Assembly (NCBI GenBank): GCA_018815245.1
Contig: JAHIXK010000002.1
Span: 248,001-312,000 of the forward strand
Length of the DNA: 64,000 nt
Source of the DNA: Gammaproteobacteria bacterium
Lineage (GTDB): Bacteria; Pseudomonadota; Gammaproteobacteria; Burkholderiales; Burkholderiaceae_B
Direction: 5' to 3'
Shown here piece after piece: positions 37,763-46,938 of the stretch; position 1 is the stretch's first letter; every line of letters begins with the position of its first letter. Under the pieces are notes generated by a model, which did not search any database, was not told the origin of the DNA, and saw only the letters and a program-made list of their open reading frames with translations. The position numbers and the translations under genes are program-made.

Positions 37763-37887
37763 AAAGTCAAAAGATCCGGGCTACTTTCACCGGTTAAATG
37801 CTTCCGAAGAACCCACAAAATGGGGATATCGACCTTTAAACTACTTGATTATCCTCAAAATCTTGATACGTTAAAAAATTGATTTTC

Positions 37888-38379
37888 ATGGTTGATTTTA
37901 GGATGTCACTAGAACGGGCCAATCGCATTCTTCAAGATTTGGGATACTTCAACGGGATTGATATCGAGTTGAATGAAGAGGGTGTCGGCTTCGTTGAAGC
38001 TGAAAAAAAATACCCGATCACACTGCAACTCACCAATTCAGGCAACTTTCTGAAACTGACGGCCTATGTCGGGGAACACCTCAGCAACGCCAATCCAAAA
38101 ACGCTGGAGTATTTGCTGGGTTGTAATTACGAGGCTGATTTTTTGAAAGCATGCACCATCGGATTGTGTACTTTGACCAAAAGATACACGCTAAGTTTTA
38201 TGCACCCTATGATTAATTCAGACGCACGGCTGTTGAATAACTCCATTCTGAACTTGGGTGCGGTGCTTAAGGTTCTTGATGGACAACTCGAGCAACGAAC
38301 CCGCGAAGATCAGCCAGCCAAACACAACCCGGGAAAACCGGTTCCAGCTGGATTGGTTAATTTTGTCACGAGGCGATGA
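37888..38379 (+). CDS. CesT-like (type III secretion chaperone-like) small protein
   Basis: The 163-residue product (shorter from ATG 37903) follows the class I secretion-chaperone plan. An N-terminal helix SLERANRILQDLG is followed by a beta meander, IDIELNEEGVGFVEAEKKYPITLQLTNSGNFLKLTAYV. Then come LEYLLGCNYEADFLKACTIGLCTLTKRYTLSFMHPM, where the chaperone family has its ll..N......g..l.l pattern, and a long C-terminal helix ARLLNNSILNLGAVLKVLDGQLEQ. An extra basic Pro-containing tail follows. No clear Shine-Dalgarno sequence is seen. Its stop overlaps the next start (ATGA), the usual coupling of chaperone and effector. The family call rests on pattern only, and no type III apparatus is in the window. 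Confidence 0.5.
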   Translation: MVDFRMSLERANRILQDLGYFNGIDIELNEEGVGFVEAEKKYPITLQLTNSGNFLKLTAYVGEHLSNANPKTLEYLLGCNYEADFLKACTIGLCTLTKRYTLSFMHPMINSDARLLNNSILNLGAVLKVLDGQLEQRTREDQPAKHNPGKPVPAGLVNFVTRR

Positions 38380-39317
38380 TGACATCGATTGGAAATAACA
38401 ACACAACCGGGGCTGCAACAACAGCCATCAGCACGTCAACGACAAAAAAACAGGTGCGGGTCGATGACAGATCTCCTCCCTCGAAAGCAAAAAGCGATCC
38501 TTCTTCGACTGCATCCACGGTCAACAAAGTTACCAAGCCTGATGCGGGCAAGATCGAGTTTGGCAGCAAGCTTTACGCAGTTGCATTGATTAAGGAGGTA
38601 AGCAGCCTGCGAGCCAATCCAAAAAACTATGCAAAAGTTCTTTCGGAACACGTGAAGTCAAATCCCATGAAGTTCAAGCTCCAGGACAGCAGATTTATGG
38701 AGTCACTTGGTGACGCATTAAAAACCCTCAAGAGAAAAGGGAAAGACCTGGAGGCAGGGAAATTGACTCTTCCCCTCCTTAGTTACAACAGTGTACGAAG
38801 CGCAATAGCCAGCCAGGGGATGGAACTGCTTGCCAACAGCGGACTCCAGTTGACAGCGAGACAAGGTGGTGACTCTGGGGTGGATACCAGTAATTCAAAC
38901 TTCCTGGATGGCTTTATTGATCACGATCTCATCGAGCATCTCCGGAAAGGTGGTGAGGGTGCAGATGGAGAAGTGATAGCCGGCTCGGACAATGCCTTGA
39001 ACGCGCTGAAAGAGAAGGCCGGTGGGCAGGCCATGTTTCATGCCACCGATCTTGAGAATTTGCACGTAAGTACCGGCGACTCGGTGACAGCTCGTGACGT
39101 AATTGTTGGGTGGTTAATTGATCACGGTGTTGAAACACGAGGGCATAGGGACGCGTTGCTGAATGCCGGGATCACCGAAATTGGTGTTGGAACATCGACC
39201 GCCACGTTAATGGATACAACCGGTCGGGAGGTGAATGTGAAAATAACCGGAATGAATTTTTTTGGCGTCCATGACTTTTCAGCAGGCAAACTGATGGACA
39301 ACCCGCCAGTCAGGTAA
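38376..39317 (+). CDS. CAP/SCP-domain protein with disordered N-terminus, putative effector
   Basis: The 313 residues show two parts. Residues 1-60 are rich in Ser, Thr, Asn and Lys with no hydrophobic signal peptide, as in many type III-exported proteins. Residues 65-300 form a CAP (SCP/PR-1) domain: LIKEVSSLRANPKNYAKVL, LPLLSYNSVRSAIASQGMELLANSGL, GEVIAG at 198-203 (the GENIA-like motif), and VGWLIDHGVETRGHRDALLNAGITEIGVG with His257. Thus at least two of the CAP tetrad residues, and possibly His183, are kept. CAP proteins are normally exported by Sec. Here the lack of a leader, the overlap with a chaperone-like gene and the terminator just downstream suggest a dedicated secreted pair. This is inference; a cytosolic role is possible. 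Confidence 0.7.
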   Translation: MMTSIGNNNTTGAATTAISTSTTKKQVRVDDRSPPSKAKSDPSSTASTVNKVTKPDAGKIEFGSKLYAVALIKEVSSLRANPKNYAKVLSEHVKSNPMKFKLQDSRFMESLGDALKTLKRKGKDLEAGKLTLPLLSYNSVRSAIASQGMELLANSGLQLTARQGGDSGVDTSNSNFLDGFIDHDLIEHLRKGGEGADGEVIAGSDNALNALKEKAGGQAMFHATDLENLHVSTGDSVTARDVIVGWLIDHGVETRGHRDALLNAGITEIGVGTSTATLMDTTGREVNVKITGMNFFGVHDFSAGKLMDNPPVR

Positions 39318-39349
39318 AGCACAACTCCTTGTTCAGAAGTTGTGCTTTT
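39316..39349 (+). terminator. Terminator after the CAP-domain gene
   Basis: Eleven-base perfect arms AAAGCACAACT and AGTTGTGCTTT with an 11-base loop and a run of four T. It begins within the TAA stop codon of the CAP gene. It may also act weakly for fadA from the other side. Confidence 0.8.
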
Positions 39350-39370
39350 CAATCACCCAGAACGCTTTAA

Positions 39371-40570
39371 TTACACGCGTTCGAAGATGCCTGCTGCACC
39401 CATGCCGGTGCCAATACACATGGTGACCATGCCGTACTTCAAGTTGTGCCTGCGCAGCGCATGCACCACGGTGGCGGCGCGAATTGCACCAGTTGCACCC
39501 AGAGGGTGGCCCAGGGCGATTGCGCCGCCCATGGGGTTCACCTTGGCAGGGTCCAGCTCCAGGTCTTTCATCACGGCCAGTGATTGCGCAGCAAAGGCCT
39601 CGTTCAATTCAAACCAGTCGATGTCGCTGGTTTTAAGTCCCGCTGTTTTCAACACGGCCGGAATGGCTTCCTTGGGGCCGATGCCCATGATTTCCGGCGG
39701 CACGCCGCGCACTGCAAAACCGCGCCACTTGGCCAGCGGGGTCAGGTTGTAGCGCTTCACGGCTTCTTCTGAAGCCAGAATCAAGGCGCCTGCGCCGTCG
39801 CTCATCTGCGAGCTGTTGCCCGCAGTGACAGAACCTTTGGCTGCGAATACCGGGCGCAGTTTGGTGAGGCCTTCAATGGAGGAATCGGCACGGGGGCCTT
39901 CGTCCAGACCCACCACGCGGCTAGCGGTTTTGATCTCGCCGGTGGCCAAATCGGGCGTGGCTTTGACCACGGTGAACGGGGTAATTTCATCGTTGAACTC
40001 GCCTGCCTGTTGGGCTGCGATGGCTTTTTTGTGGCTGTTCAATGCGAACTCGTCTTGCGCGTCGCGGCTGATGCCCCACTGCTGCGCAACCTTTTCAGCA
40101 GTCATACCCATGCCGTAAGCAATGCCTAAGTTTTCGTCTTTCTGGAAAATTGCGTTGTTGAAGCTGGGCTTGTTGCCACTCATGGGCACCATGCTCATGC
40201 TTTCAGCACCAGCGGCGATCATCACTTCCGCTTCGCCCATGGCGATTGCATTCGCGGCCATGGAAACCGCGGTAATGCCTGAAGCACAGAAGCGGTTGAT
40301 GGTGACGCCACCCACGGTGTTGGGCAAGCCTGCCAGCAACACTGCGATACGGGCCATGTTCATGCCCTGCTCGCCTTCGGGGAATGCACAACCTACGATT
40401 GCGTCGTTGATTGAAGCGGGGTCGAGCGTGGGCACTTGGGCCATTGCGCTGGCAATGGCGTGAACCAGCAGGTCATCGGGGCGGGTGTCTTTGAACACGC
40501 CACGGGGGGCCTTGCCGATTGGGGTGCGCGTTGCTGCGACGATGTAAACATCTTTACAAGTTTGAGCCAT
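39371..40570 (-). CDS. fadA: Acetyl-CoA acyltransferase (3-ketoacyl-CoA thiolase)
   Basis: The last step of beta-oxidation: thiolytic cleavage of 3-ketoacyl-CoA. The 399 residues hold the three thiolase signatures: nucleophile Cys95 in NRFCASGITAVSMAANAI, His355 in GHPLGATGA, and Cys385 in MCIGTGMGAAGIF. ATG 40570 has AAGGAGAG at proper spacing. It lies 15 bases after fadB on the same strand, forming a fadBA operon. It could also act in the synthetic direction (acetyl-CoA acetyltransferase), but the partner makes beta-oxidation most likely. Confidence 0.95.
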   Translation of the reverse strand: MAQTCKDVYIVAATRTPIGKAPRGVFKDTRPDDLLVHAIASAMAQVPTLDPASINDAIVGCAFPEGEQGMNMARIAVLLAGLPNTVGGVTINRFCASGITAVSMAANAIAMGEAEVMIAAGAESMSMVPMSGNKPSFNNAIFQKDENLGIAYGMGMTAEKVAQQWGISRDAQDEFALNSHKKAIAAQQAGEFNDEITPFTVVKATPDLATGEIKTASRVVGLDEGPRADSSIEGLTKLRPVFAAKGSVTAGNSSQMSDGAGALILASEEAVKRYNLTPLAKWRGFAVRGVPPEIMGIGPKEAIPAVLKTAGLKTSDIDWFELNEAFAAQSLAVMKDLELDPAKVNPMGGAIALGHPLGATGAIRAATVVHALRRHNLKYGMVTMCIGTGMGAAGIFERV

Positions 40571-40585
40571 GTTTGCTCTCCTTAA

Positions 40586-42991
40586 TTAGTTACGCACTGG
40601 CTTGCCGGTTTGCAGCATGCCCATGATTCGTTCTTGTGTCTTGGGGTTGTCGAGCAACTTCACGAAGTGCTTGCGTTCCAGGTTCAGGAACCATTCTTCA
40701 TCCACCAAGGAGCCTGTTTCAATTTCGCCACCACACACCACTTCGGCGATTACACAGCCCAAGTGGAAGTCGTAAGCAGAGATGAAACCACCGTCGCGCA
40801 TGTTCACCAACTGTGCCTTGATTGTGGCGAAGCCAGATTTACCTGCGGCAGGCACACCCTTGATTTTGTGGGGTGGGCGGTAGCCGCCATCGAACATGGC
40901 GCGTGCGCGCGAAATAGCCACGTACAACAGTTCGTGGCTGTTGAACACGATGGTGTCGGATTCCTTGATGAAGCCCAGGTCGCGACATTCCATGGCCGAT
41001 GTGCCCACCTTGGCGGTTGCAGCGGTCATGAAGCCGTCTTTCAGGAAGGCCAACACGTCAGCAGAACCTGCTTTTTGAGCGGCCAGGCCAGCGTTGACTG
41101 CGATTTCTTTCAAACCACCGCCACCGGGAATCAGGCCAACGCCCACTTCCACCAGGCCCATGTAGCTTTCCAGATTGGCCACACGTGCGGCACAGTGAAT
41201 TGCAAATTCACACCCACCACCCAAAGCCAAGCCGGTGACGGCCGCAACGGTTGGAACCTGTGCATATTTCAGTGCAGCAGTGCCTTTCTGGAATTCAGCC
41301 ACCATGGGTTCGATGGCCTTGCCACCACCTTGCATGAATGCGGGCAACATGGCCTGCAAATCGGCACCGGCAGAGAAGGGTTCATCCGGGCTCCACAGCA
41401 CCAAGCCTTTGTAGCTTTTCTCAGCCAAGGCAATGGCTTCGTGGGTGCCGGTGATGACATCGGGGCCGATGGCGTGCATTTTGGTTTTGATGGACAACAC
41501 CAAAACATCGTCGTGGCCGGGTGCAGTCCAAATGCGAACTGCATCGTTTTCCTTGATGGTGGTGCCACCATTGTGGCCGGTCACTGTGGTTTCGCCCAAC
41601 ACTTTGGCGCGGAAAATCTGGCGCTTGTACACCGGCAAATCCTTGCGGGGTACGAATGAATTGCTGGCCGGGCTGAATGCACCGGCGGTGCTGTATACGC
41701 CACCATTTTCAGCAACAGGGCCTTCGAATACCCAGGCAGGCAGCGGTGCATTGCACAGGGCAACGCCAGCATCAATGTCTGCTTTCACCCATTCGGCAAC
41801 CTGCTTCCAGCCTGCGGCTTGCCAGGTTTCGAATGGACCTTCTGTCCAGCCATAACCCCAGCGCAGTGAGAAGTCTACTTCGCGTGCGGTGTCGGCGATT
41901 TCGTTCAAGTGGAAGGCGATGTAATGGAATGCGTCGCGGAATATTGCCCACAGGAATTTGGCTTGTGGGTGCTCGGAAGCACGCAGTGCTGCCATGCGTT
42001 CGGCCACGTTGCGGTTTTTCAGAATTTTCAACACGCCTTCATCAGCTTTGCCTTCAGAAGCCACGTAGCTGCTGGTGTTTGCATCGAACACCATGATCTG
42101 TTTGCCTTCTTTTTTGAAGAAGCCGCCTTTGGTTTTCTGGCCCAGTGCGCCTTTTTCAACCAGGGTTTTCAACACAGCAGGTGTTGCATAGCTGGGTGCA
42201 AACGGGTCGTTTGGCAATGTGTTTTGCATGGTTGCAATCACGTGGCCCATGGTGTCCAGACCCACCACATCGGCAGTGCGGAATGTGGCTGATTTGGCAC
42301 GGCCCAATTTGGAACCGGTCAGTTGATCAACAACATCGAATGGAATGCCGTACTTCTGGGCTTCGGCCATGGTGGCCAGCATGCCAGCCACACCCACGCG
42401 GTTGGCCACGAAGTTGGGCGTGTCTTTCGCAGTAATAATGCCCTTGCCCAAGGTGGTGGTCAGGAAGGTTTCCAGATTGTCCAGAATATCCGGGCGCGTG
42501 GTTGACAAGGGAATCAATTCGCACAGGTGCATGTAGCGGGGGGGATTGAAGAAGTGAACGCCACAGAAGCGGCTTTTCAGTTCAGTTTCGAACCCTTCGC
42601 TGAGCTTGGAAATGGACAAACCCGATGTGTTGGTTGCGAAAATTGCGTTTGCATTGATGTGCGGCGCAACCTTTTTGTACAGGTCGTGTTTCCAGTCCAT
42701 GCGTTCGGCAATGGCTTCAATCACCAAATCACAACCTTGCAGCAGTTCAAGGTGTTCTTCGTAGTTGGCCGCTTGTACATACTGCGCAACGTCTTTCGCG
42801 CCAAACGGGGCGGGCTTCAGTTTGGTCAGGTTCAGGATGGCTTTGTCGACGATGCCATTTTTGGGGCCTTCCTTGGCGGGCAGGTCAAACAGAACCACGG
42901 GCACTTTGGCATTGGCGCAGTGCGCAGCGATTTGTGCGCCCATTACGCCAGCGCCGAGCACGGCGACTTTGCGAACGATGAAATTGGACAC
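40586..42991 (-). CDS. fadB: 3-hydroxyacyl-CoA dehydrogenase/enoyl-CoA hydratase (FadN-type FadB)
   Basis: A bifunctional beta-oxidation enzyme of 801 residues. The order of domains is dehydrogenase first: NAD loop VAVLGAGVMGAQIAAHCANAKVPV at the N-terminus, HFFNPPRYMHLCELIP, then HAD C-terminal domains to about 400, and a crotonase domain from about 490 with EPFSAGADLQAML and GLALGGGCEFAIHCAARVA. This is the reverse of E. coli FadB and resembles Bacillus FadN and many betaproteobacterial enzymes. It starts with GTG 42991, preceded by GGGAG. A TetR-type operator lies about 33 bases upstream. Confidence 0.95.
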   Translation of the reverse strand: MSNFIVRKVAVLGAGVMGAQIAAHCANAKVPVVLFDLPAKEGPKNGIVDKAILNLTKLKPAPFGAKDVAQYVQAANYEEHLELLQGCDLVIEAIAERMDWKHDLYKKVAPHINANAIFATNTSGLSISKLSEGFETELKSRFCGVHFFNPPRYMHLCELIPLSTTRPDILDNLETFLTTTLGKGIITAKDTPNFVANRVGVAGMLATMAEAQKYGIPFDVVDQLTGSKLGRAKSATFRTADVVGLDTMGHVIATMQNTLPNDPFAPSYATPAVLKTLVEKGALGQKTKGGFFKKEGKQIMVFDANTSSYVASEGKADEGVLKILKNRNVAERMAALRASEHPQAKFLWAIFRDAFHYIAFHLNEIADTAREVDFSLRWGYGWTEGPFETWQAAGWKQVAEWVKADIDAGVALCNAPLPAWVFEGPVAENGGVYSTAGAFSPASNSFVPRKDLPVYKRQIFRAKVLGETTVTGHNGGTTIKENDAVRIWTAPGHDDVLVLSIKTKMHAIGPDVITGTHEAIALAEKSYKGLVLWSPDEPFSAGADLQAMLPAFMQGGGKAIEPMVAEFQKGTAALKYAQVPTVAAVTGLALGGGCEFAIHCAARVANLESYMGLVEVGVGLIPGGGGLKEIAVNAGLAAQKAGSADVLAFLKDGFMTAATAKVGTSAMECRDLGFIKESDTIVFNSHELLYVAISRARAMFDGGYRPPHKIKGVPAAGKSGFATIKAQLVNMRDGGFISAYDFHLGCVIAEVVCGGEIETGSLVDEEWFLNLERKHFVKLLDNPKTQERIMGMLQTGKPVRN

Positions 42992-43023
42992 GTGTGTCTC
43001 CCTAAAATTTTTGAAAATTTAAA

Positions 43024-43039
43024 ACCGAACGTTCGTTTT
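43024..43039. promoter_or_regulatory. Operator upstream of fadBA (TetR type)
   Basis: ACCGAACGTTCGTTTT, a near-palindrome centred on AACGTT. The identical 16 bases occur at 47563-47578 upstream of the tetR gene. It lies between a possible TAAAAT -10 element of fadB and the GTG start. Confidence 0.7.
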
Positions 43040-43054
43040 ATTTTAGTTCGATTC

Positions 43055-43070
43055 TAACCTGTTGAGGTTA
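43055..43070. repeat. Inverted repeat in the fadB upstream region
   Basis: TAACCT, four bases, AGGTTA: a perfect six-base inverted repeat. It lies 15 bases beyond the TetR-type operator and could be a second regulatory site. Its function is unknown. Confidence 0.35.
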
Positions 43071-43155
43071 AACAAGTCATCACTGCCAATCAATTCAATT
43101 GAACTACTTTCACACCAGAGGTACGAATTAGTCCACCAAAAAAAACCGGACTGAC

Positions 43156-45132
43156 ATGACCCCGCAAACCATTACACGACCAACGAATGCTTACGTACTG
43201 CTTCACGAGCTAAACAAATCACAACTGAACATCGGTGAGGTGCAAATTTCCGGGCTTTGCTCCAGATGTTCAGCTTTGGGCAAGTTATTAACGCAAGAGA
43301 TTACACAACATAAATCCCCAATCAAAAAAAATAAAGCCAAACAACTGAGCAAAGAAATTAACGAGATCAGCACTGCCATCAACAAACACCTGGTCCAACA
43401 ACTGCCACTGATTAAAAAACAAATGCAACAGTCGCTGGATAAGATGAAGGCACAGGAAAACCCATTCACGACAAACACCGGAATGGGCCAAGGTCAAACC
43501 TACATTAAAACAACCGATCTGTTGCAAGAAAACATTGTGCAAATCGATCGACAACTCGACATAACGATGAAGCGGGTTTTAGATATTATTCCCGAGGCCA
43601 AACAAAACGAGCTCCACAAGCTGCTACAGGCATTAACGATCTACCAATCAACACTGTGCGGAACCAGCCTGATCTCAACCGAATTCAGTCGACTCAGCAT
43701 TTTTCTGGGCTGCCTTAAATCAAATATTGAGATGTACATGGGCGGGGTGAGCGCCGAAGCTGAAAAAGCTCAACTGCTTGAGTTTTCATCAATGGTCGAC
43801 ACACTGATCGAAGAAAACAAGTCAGTGTTCGAGTCTTTTAAGATGCAAACCATCAACAATCTTCCCATCATGAATGTGTTTGATTCGGCACAACAAAAAC
43901 ATCAAATTCTTGGTAGACAACTGACTGGGGGAGATACAGGCAATGCCGATATTGTGTTGGCCATCGCCCAACGGCACCAGGCAGAAACTGCAATCAAGCA
44001 TGGACTAACGGAATTGCAACTGATTCATGGAGACCAGGAGGTCTTGTCCCAGGATGTGATGTCCTATCTTGAACAGATACAGCTTGAAGACATCAATTTG
44101 CTGACAGAGGAATTGATCCAATCCGAGCCGGTTGGCGTTCGCGCTGAACCGACGATGATCAAAAAAACCCAGAAAGCCGGGAAAGCTGCCGTTGAACAAG
44201 CGATCGAGCCCGAAGCAAGCAGCCGGCCAAACAACAATACAAATGAGCGTGTTGTGGAAAAATCGCTCGCAACGCCATTCCGTGCGGAGCTTTCAAAATT
44301 GGCGGATTGGTTAAGTCACGATATAAAAGCATTAAACATTTCAACATCGGATGAAAAACGCAAACTCGGGCAGATCATCACCGAGCAGCTTGACAATATC
44401 TACGGTCAAATTGATGCCGACAAATGGCCGGTTGAGAAAGTTGAAATTCAACAGTACAAAACCGACATTGAACAGAGGTTGAGTGCCCTTGAACAATTAA
44501 TTGCCGAAGCGATGGCACACAACAGCCCGCAACCAAGCCCTCAGCCCAGCCCAGCAATTGTGATTCGCAAAACCCCTGAAAATATCGCCGTGCCGAACAC
44601 CCAGCCACTTGAACAGCAAAAAAGTACCAGGCAGAATTTGCACGCAATACCCGCCCAAGAGGCAACTGCACAAATAGCCTTTATCAGGCATATGCCGGAG
44701 CCCGTAACATTTGACGGTCAGCTTCAATTGGCAATTCAGAAATTAAATTTAGCGCGCACCAGAATGTTTGATGCTTACTCCATACAGGAAGGTTTCAGGC
44801 AAACACTGCTTGAGAGCAATCAACCCAACAGCATTGCATGGATGAACATTCATCAAACCGACATGGTTTTGGACTACATCTCTCAAAATATCGCAATTCA
44901 TCCCCACGCTTTATTTGTAAGGCCTTACCTGGAGCAGCGTCTCCCCATGGCTGAAATGATTCGCTGTATCCAGGCGGAAAGATTTCATCCCCATTTCGAT
45001 GGGCAAAACTGTCAAGCCTATTTGGGACAGACCTCAAACTGGCTTGACACGTTCACACCTCATTTTGACTATCTTGACCAGTTGATGTCTGTCACCGAGT
45101 CAATGATGACCAACAAACAACGGGTCGCTTAA
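43156..45132 (+). CDS. Orphan 658-residue helical protein, unknown function
   Basis: I recognise no family. The protein is rich in Gln, Lys, Glu, Asn and Ile with no signal peptide and no membrane helix. It reads as long amphipathic helices (about 50-115, 120-330), a flexible linker (331-380), more helix (380-450), a Pro/Ser linker SPQPSPQPSPA at 457-467, and a C-terminal domain (about 505-650) with EQRLPMAEMIRCIQAERFHPHFDGQNC. Residues 35-38 form CSRC. Codon and base use look AT-richer than in the fad genes around it. It runs opposite to its neighbours; its stop TAA shares the TTAA with the convergent acyl-CoA dehydrogenase stop. It could be an effector or a cytoskeletal-like protein; nothing in the sequence decides this. 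Confidence 0.75.
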   Translation: MTPQTITRPTNAYVLLHELNKSQLNIGEVQISGLCSRCSALGKLLTQEITQHKSPIKKNKAKQLSKEINEISTAINKHLVQQLPLIKKQMQQSLDKMKAQENPFTTNTGMGQGQTYIKTTDLLQENIVQIDRQLDITMKRVLDIIPEAKQNELHKLLQALTIYQSTLCGTSLISTEFSRLSIFLGCLKSNIEMYMGGVSAEAEKAQLLEFSSMVDTLIEENKSVFESFKMQTINNLPIMNVFDSAQQKHQILGRQLTGGDTGNADIVLAIAQRHQAETAIKHGLTELQLIHGDQEVLSQDVMSYLEQIQLEDINLLTEELIQSEPVGVRAEPTMIKKTQKAGKAAVEQAIEPEASSRPNNNTNERVVEKSLATPFRAELSKLADWLSHDIKALNISTSDEKRKLGQIITEQLDNIYGQIDADKWPVEKVEIQQYKTDIEQRLSALEQLIAEAMAHNSPQPSPQPSPAIVIRKTPENIAVPNTQPLEQQKSTRQNLHAIPAQEATAQIAFIRHMPEPVTFDGQLQLAIQKLNLARTRMFDAYSIQEGFRQTLLESNQPNSIAWMNIHQTDMVLDYISQNIAIHPHALFVRPYLEQRLPMAEMIRCIQAERFHPHFDGQNCQAYLGQTSNWLDTFTPHFDYLDQLMSVTESMMTNKQRVA

Positions 45133-46919
45133 AACAGGTCGGCTTCCATTTCCATCAAGCTGGCTGAACCTGCACGCGCCTTGCGAATCAGCATGGCAGT
45201 TTCAGGCAGCATTTTCTGGAAGTAGAATCGCGCTGTGTGCAGCTTGGCAGTGTAGAACTTGTCGCCACTGGCTTGTTTTTCAAGTGCAATTTTTGCAGCT
45301 TGCGCGAAGAAGTAGCCGTAGAACAGGTGGCCGACCACACGCAAATAATCGACCGCAGCCGCGCCCACTTCATCGGGGTTTTGCATGGCTTTGCCACCAA
45401 TTTCCATGGTCAGCTTGCTGACCTTGTCGCCCAAATCAGCCAATGGTTCGACAAACTCTTTCATGGCTGGGTTGTTGGCTTCTGCTTCACACAATGCACG
45501 CACCATTTTGCCAAACTTCATCAACTTGGCGCCACCGTCGCCCAACACTTTGCGGCCCAACAGGTCGAGCGATTGAATGGTGTTGGTGCCCTCGTAAATC
45601 ATGTTGATGCGGCTGTCGCGCACGTACTGTTCCATGCCCCATTCAGCGATGTAGCCATGGCCACCGTACACCTGCATACAATGCGATGTCGCTTCCCAGG
45701 CGTTGTCGGTGATAAAGGCTTTCACGATCGGTGTCGCCAGTGCAACCATGTCGGCAGCTTCTTTGCGTACAGCTTCATCGGGGTGGTTCAGTTCTTTGTC
45801 CAGTTCAAGTGCGGTCCAGAAGCACAGTGCGCGGCCACCTTCAGCGTAAGCACGGGTGGTCAGCAACATTTTGCGCACATCGGGGTGAACAATGATGGGG
45901 TCGGCGGGTTTGTCTGTGGCTTTGGGGCCGGTCAGTGAACGGCTTTGAATGCGGTCTTTCGCATACACCACTGCGTTTTGATAGGCCACCTCGGTCAAGC
46001 CCAGTGATTGCATGCCCACGCCCAAACGGGCGGCGTTCATCATCACGAACATGGCTGCCAAACCACGGTGTGGCTGACCGATCAACCAGCCACTTGCACC
46101 GTCCAGGTTCATCTGGCAGGTGGCGTTGCCGTGAATACCCATTTTGTGTTCAATGGCACCACAGAAAATCGGGTTGCGCGCGCCAAGCGTTCCATCTGCA
46201 TTGGGAACGAATTTGGGAACCAGAAACAATGAAATGCCTTTGGTGCCTTGGGGTGCGTCTGGCAAACGTGCCAACACCAGGTGAATGATGTTCTCGGCCA
46301 TGTCGTGTTCACCACTGCTGATGAAAATTTTCGCACCGGTAATTTTGTAGCTGCCGTCGGCCTGTGGCTCGGCCTTGCTGCGCAGCATGCCCAGGTCGGT
46401 ACCGCAATGGGGTTCGGTCAGGCACATGGTGCCTGTCCATTCGCCACTGGTCAGCTTGGGCAGGTACAGGTCTTTCTGTTCCTGGCTGCCATGTTCGTGC
46501 AAGCAGTCGTATGCACCGTGCGTCAGGCCTGGGTACATTGTCCAGGCTTGGTTGGCTGCGTTCATCATTTCATAAAATGCCTGGTTCACAGTCACTGGCA
46601 AACCTTGACCACCGTAGTTGGGGTCGCAGCTCAGCGAAGCCCAACCGGCTTCAACGAACTGCTGGTAGGCTTCTTTAAATCCTGTTGGCGTTTTCAGGGA
46701 GTGATCGCCCTTGTTCAGGGTGCAACCTTCGGAATCGCCCACGGCGTTCAGGGGCTGAAGTACTTCCGAACAGAATTTTCCACCTTCTTCCATGATCTGG
46801 TTCATGGTGTCAGCGTCAATTTCTTCAAATGAAGGAATGCCTTTGAAGGTGGCTTCTGCGTTCAACATTTCGTGCAATACGAACTGCATGTCGCGAATAG
46901 GGGGCGTGTATTGGCTCAT
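45129..46919 (-). CDS. Acyl-CoA dehydrogenase (FadE/DmdC-like, long form)
   Basis: A 596-residue flavoprotein oxidising acyl-CoA to enoyl-CoA. MCLTEPHCGTDLGMLRSKAEPQADGSYKITGAKIFISSGEHDM is the central FAD-binding signature. VYGGHGYIAEWGMEQYVRDSRINMIYEGTNTIQSLDLLGRK carries the glutamate of the IYEGT active-site motif. The extra C-terminal domain (about 470-590) marks the ACADVL/DmdC-type subgroup. ATG 46919 has AGGAG upstream. It follows the TetR gene by 19 bases, a tetR-acd operon controlled by the site at 47563. Confidence 0.93.
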   Translation of the reverse strand: MSQYTPPIRDMQFVLHEMLNAEATFKGIPSFEEIDADTMNQIMEEGGKFCSEVLQPLNAVGDSEGCTLNKGDHSLKTPTGFKEAYQQFVEAGWASLSCDPNYGGQGLPVTVNQAFYEMMNAANQAWTMYPGLTHGAYDCLHEHGSQEQKDLYLPKLTSGEWTGTMCLTEPHCGTDLGMLRSKAEPQADGSYKITGAKIFISSGEHDMAENIIHLVLARLPDAPQGTKGISLFLVPKFVPNADGTLGARNPIFCGAIEHKMGIHGNATCQMNLDGASGWLIGQPHRGLAAMFVMMNAARLGVGMQSLGLTEVAYQNAVVYAKDRIQSRSLTGPKATDKPADPIIVHPDVRKMLLTTRAYAEGGRALCFWTALELDKELNHPDEAVRKEAADMVALATPIVKAFITDNAWEATSHCMQVYGGHGYIAEWGMEQYVRDSRINMIYEGTNTIQSLDLLGRKVLGDGGAKLMKFGKMVRALCEAEANNPAMKEFVEPLADLGDKVSKLTMEIGGKAMQNPDEVGAAAVDYLRVVGHLFYGYFFAQAAKIALEKQASGDKFYTAKLHTARFYFQKMLPETAMLIRKARAGSASLMEMEADLF

Positions 46920-46938
46920 TGTTAGGTGTCTCCTGGTG

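Noticed and set aside
40610-41659. Plus-strand open frame of 349 codons
   Set aside because: It is entirely antisense to fadB, with His/Gly/Cys-rich mirror composition and no family resemblance.
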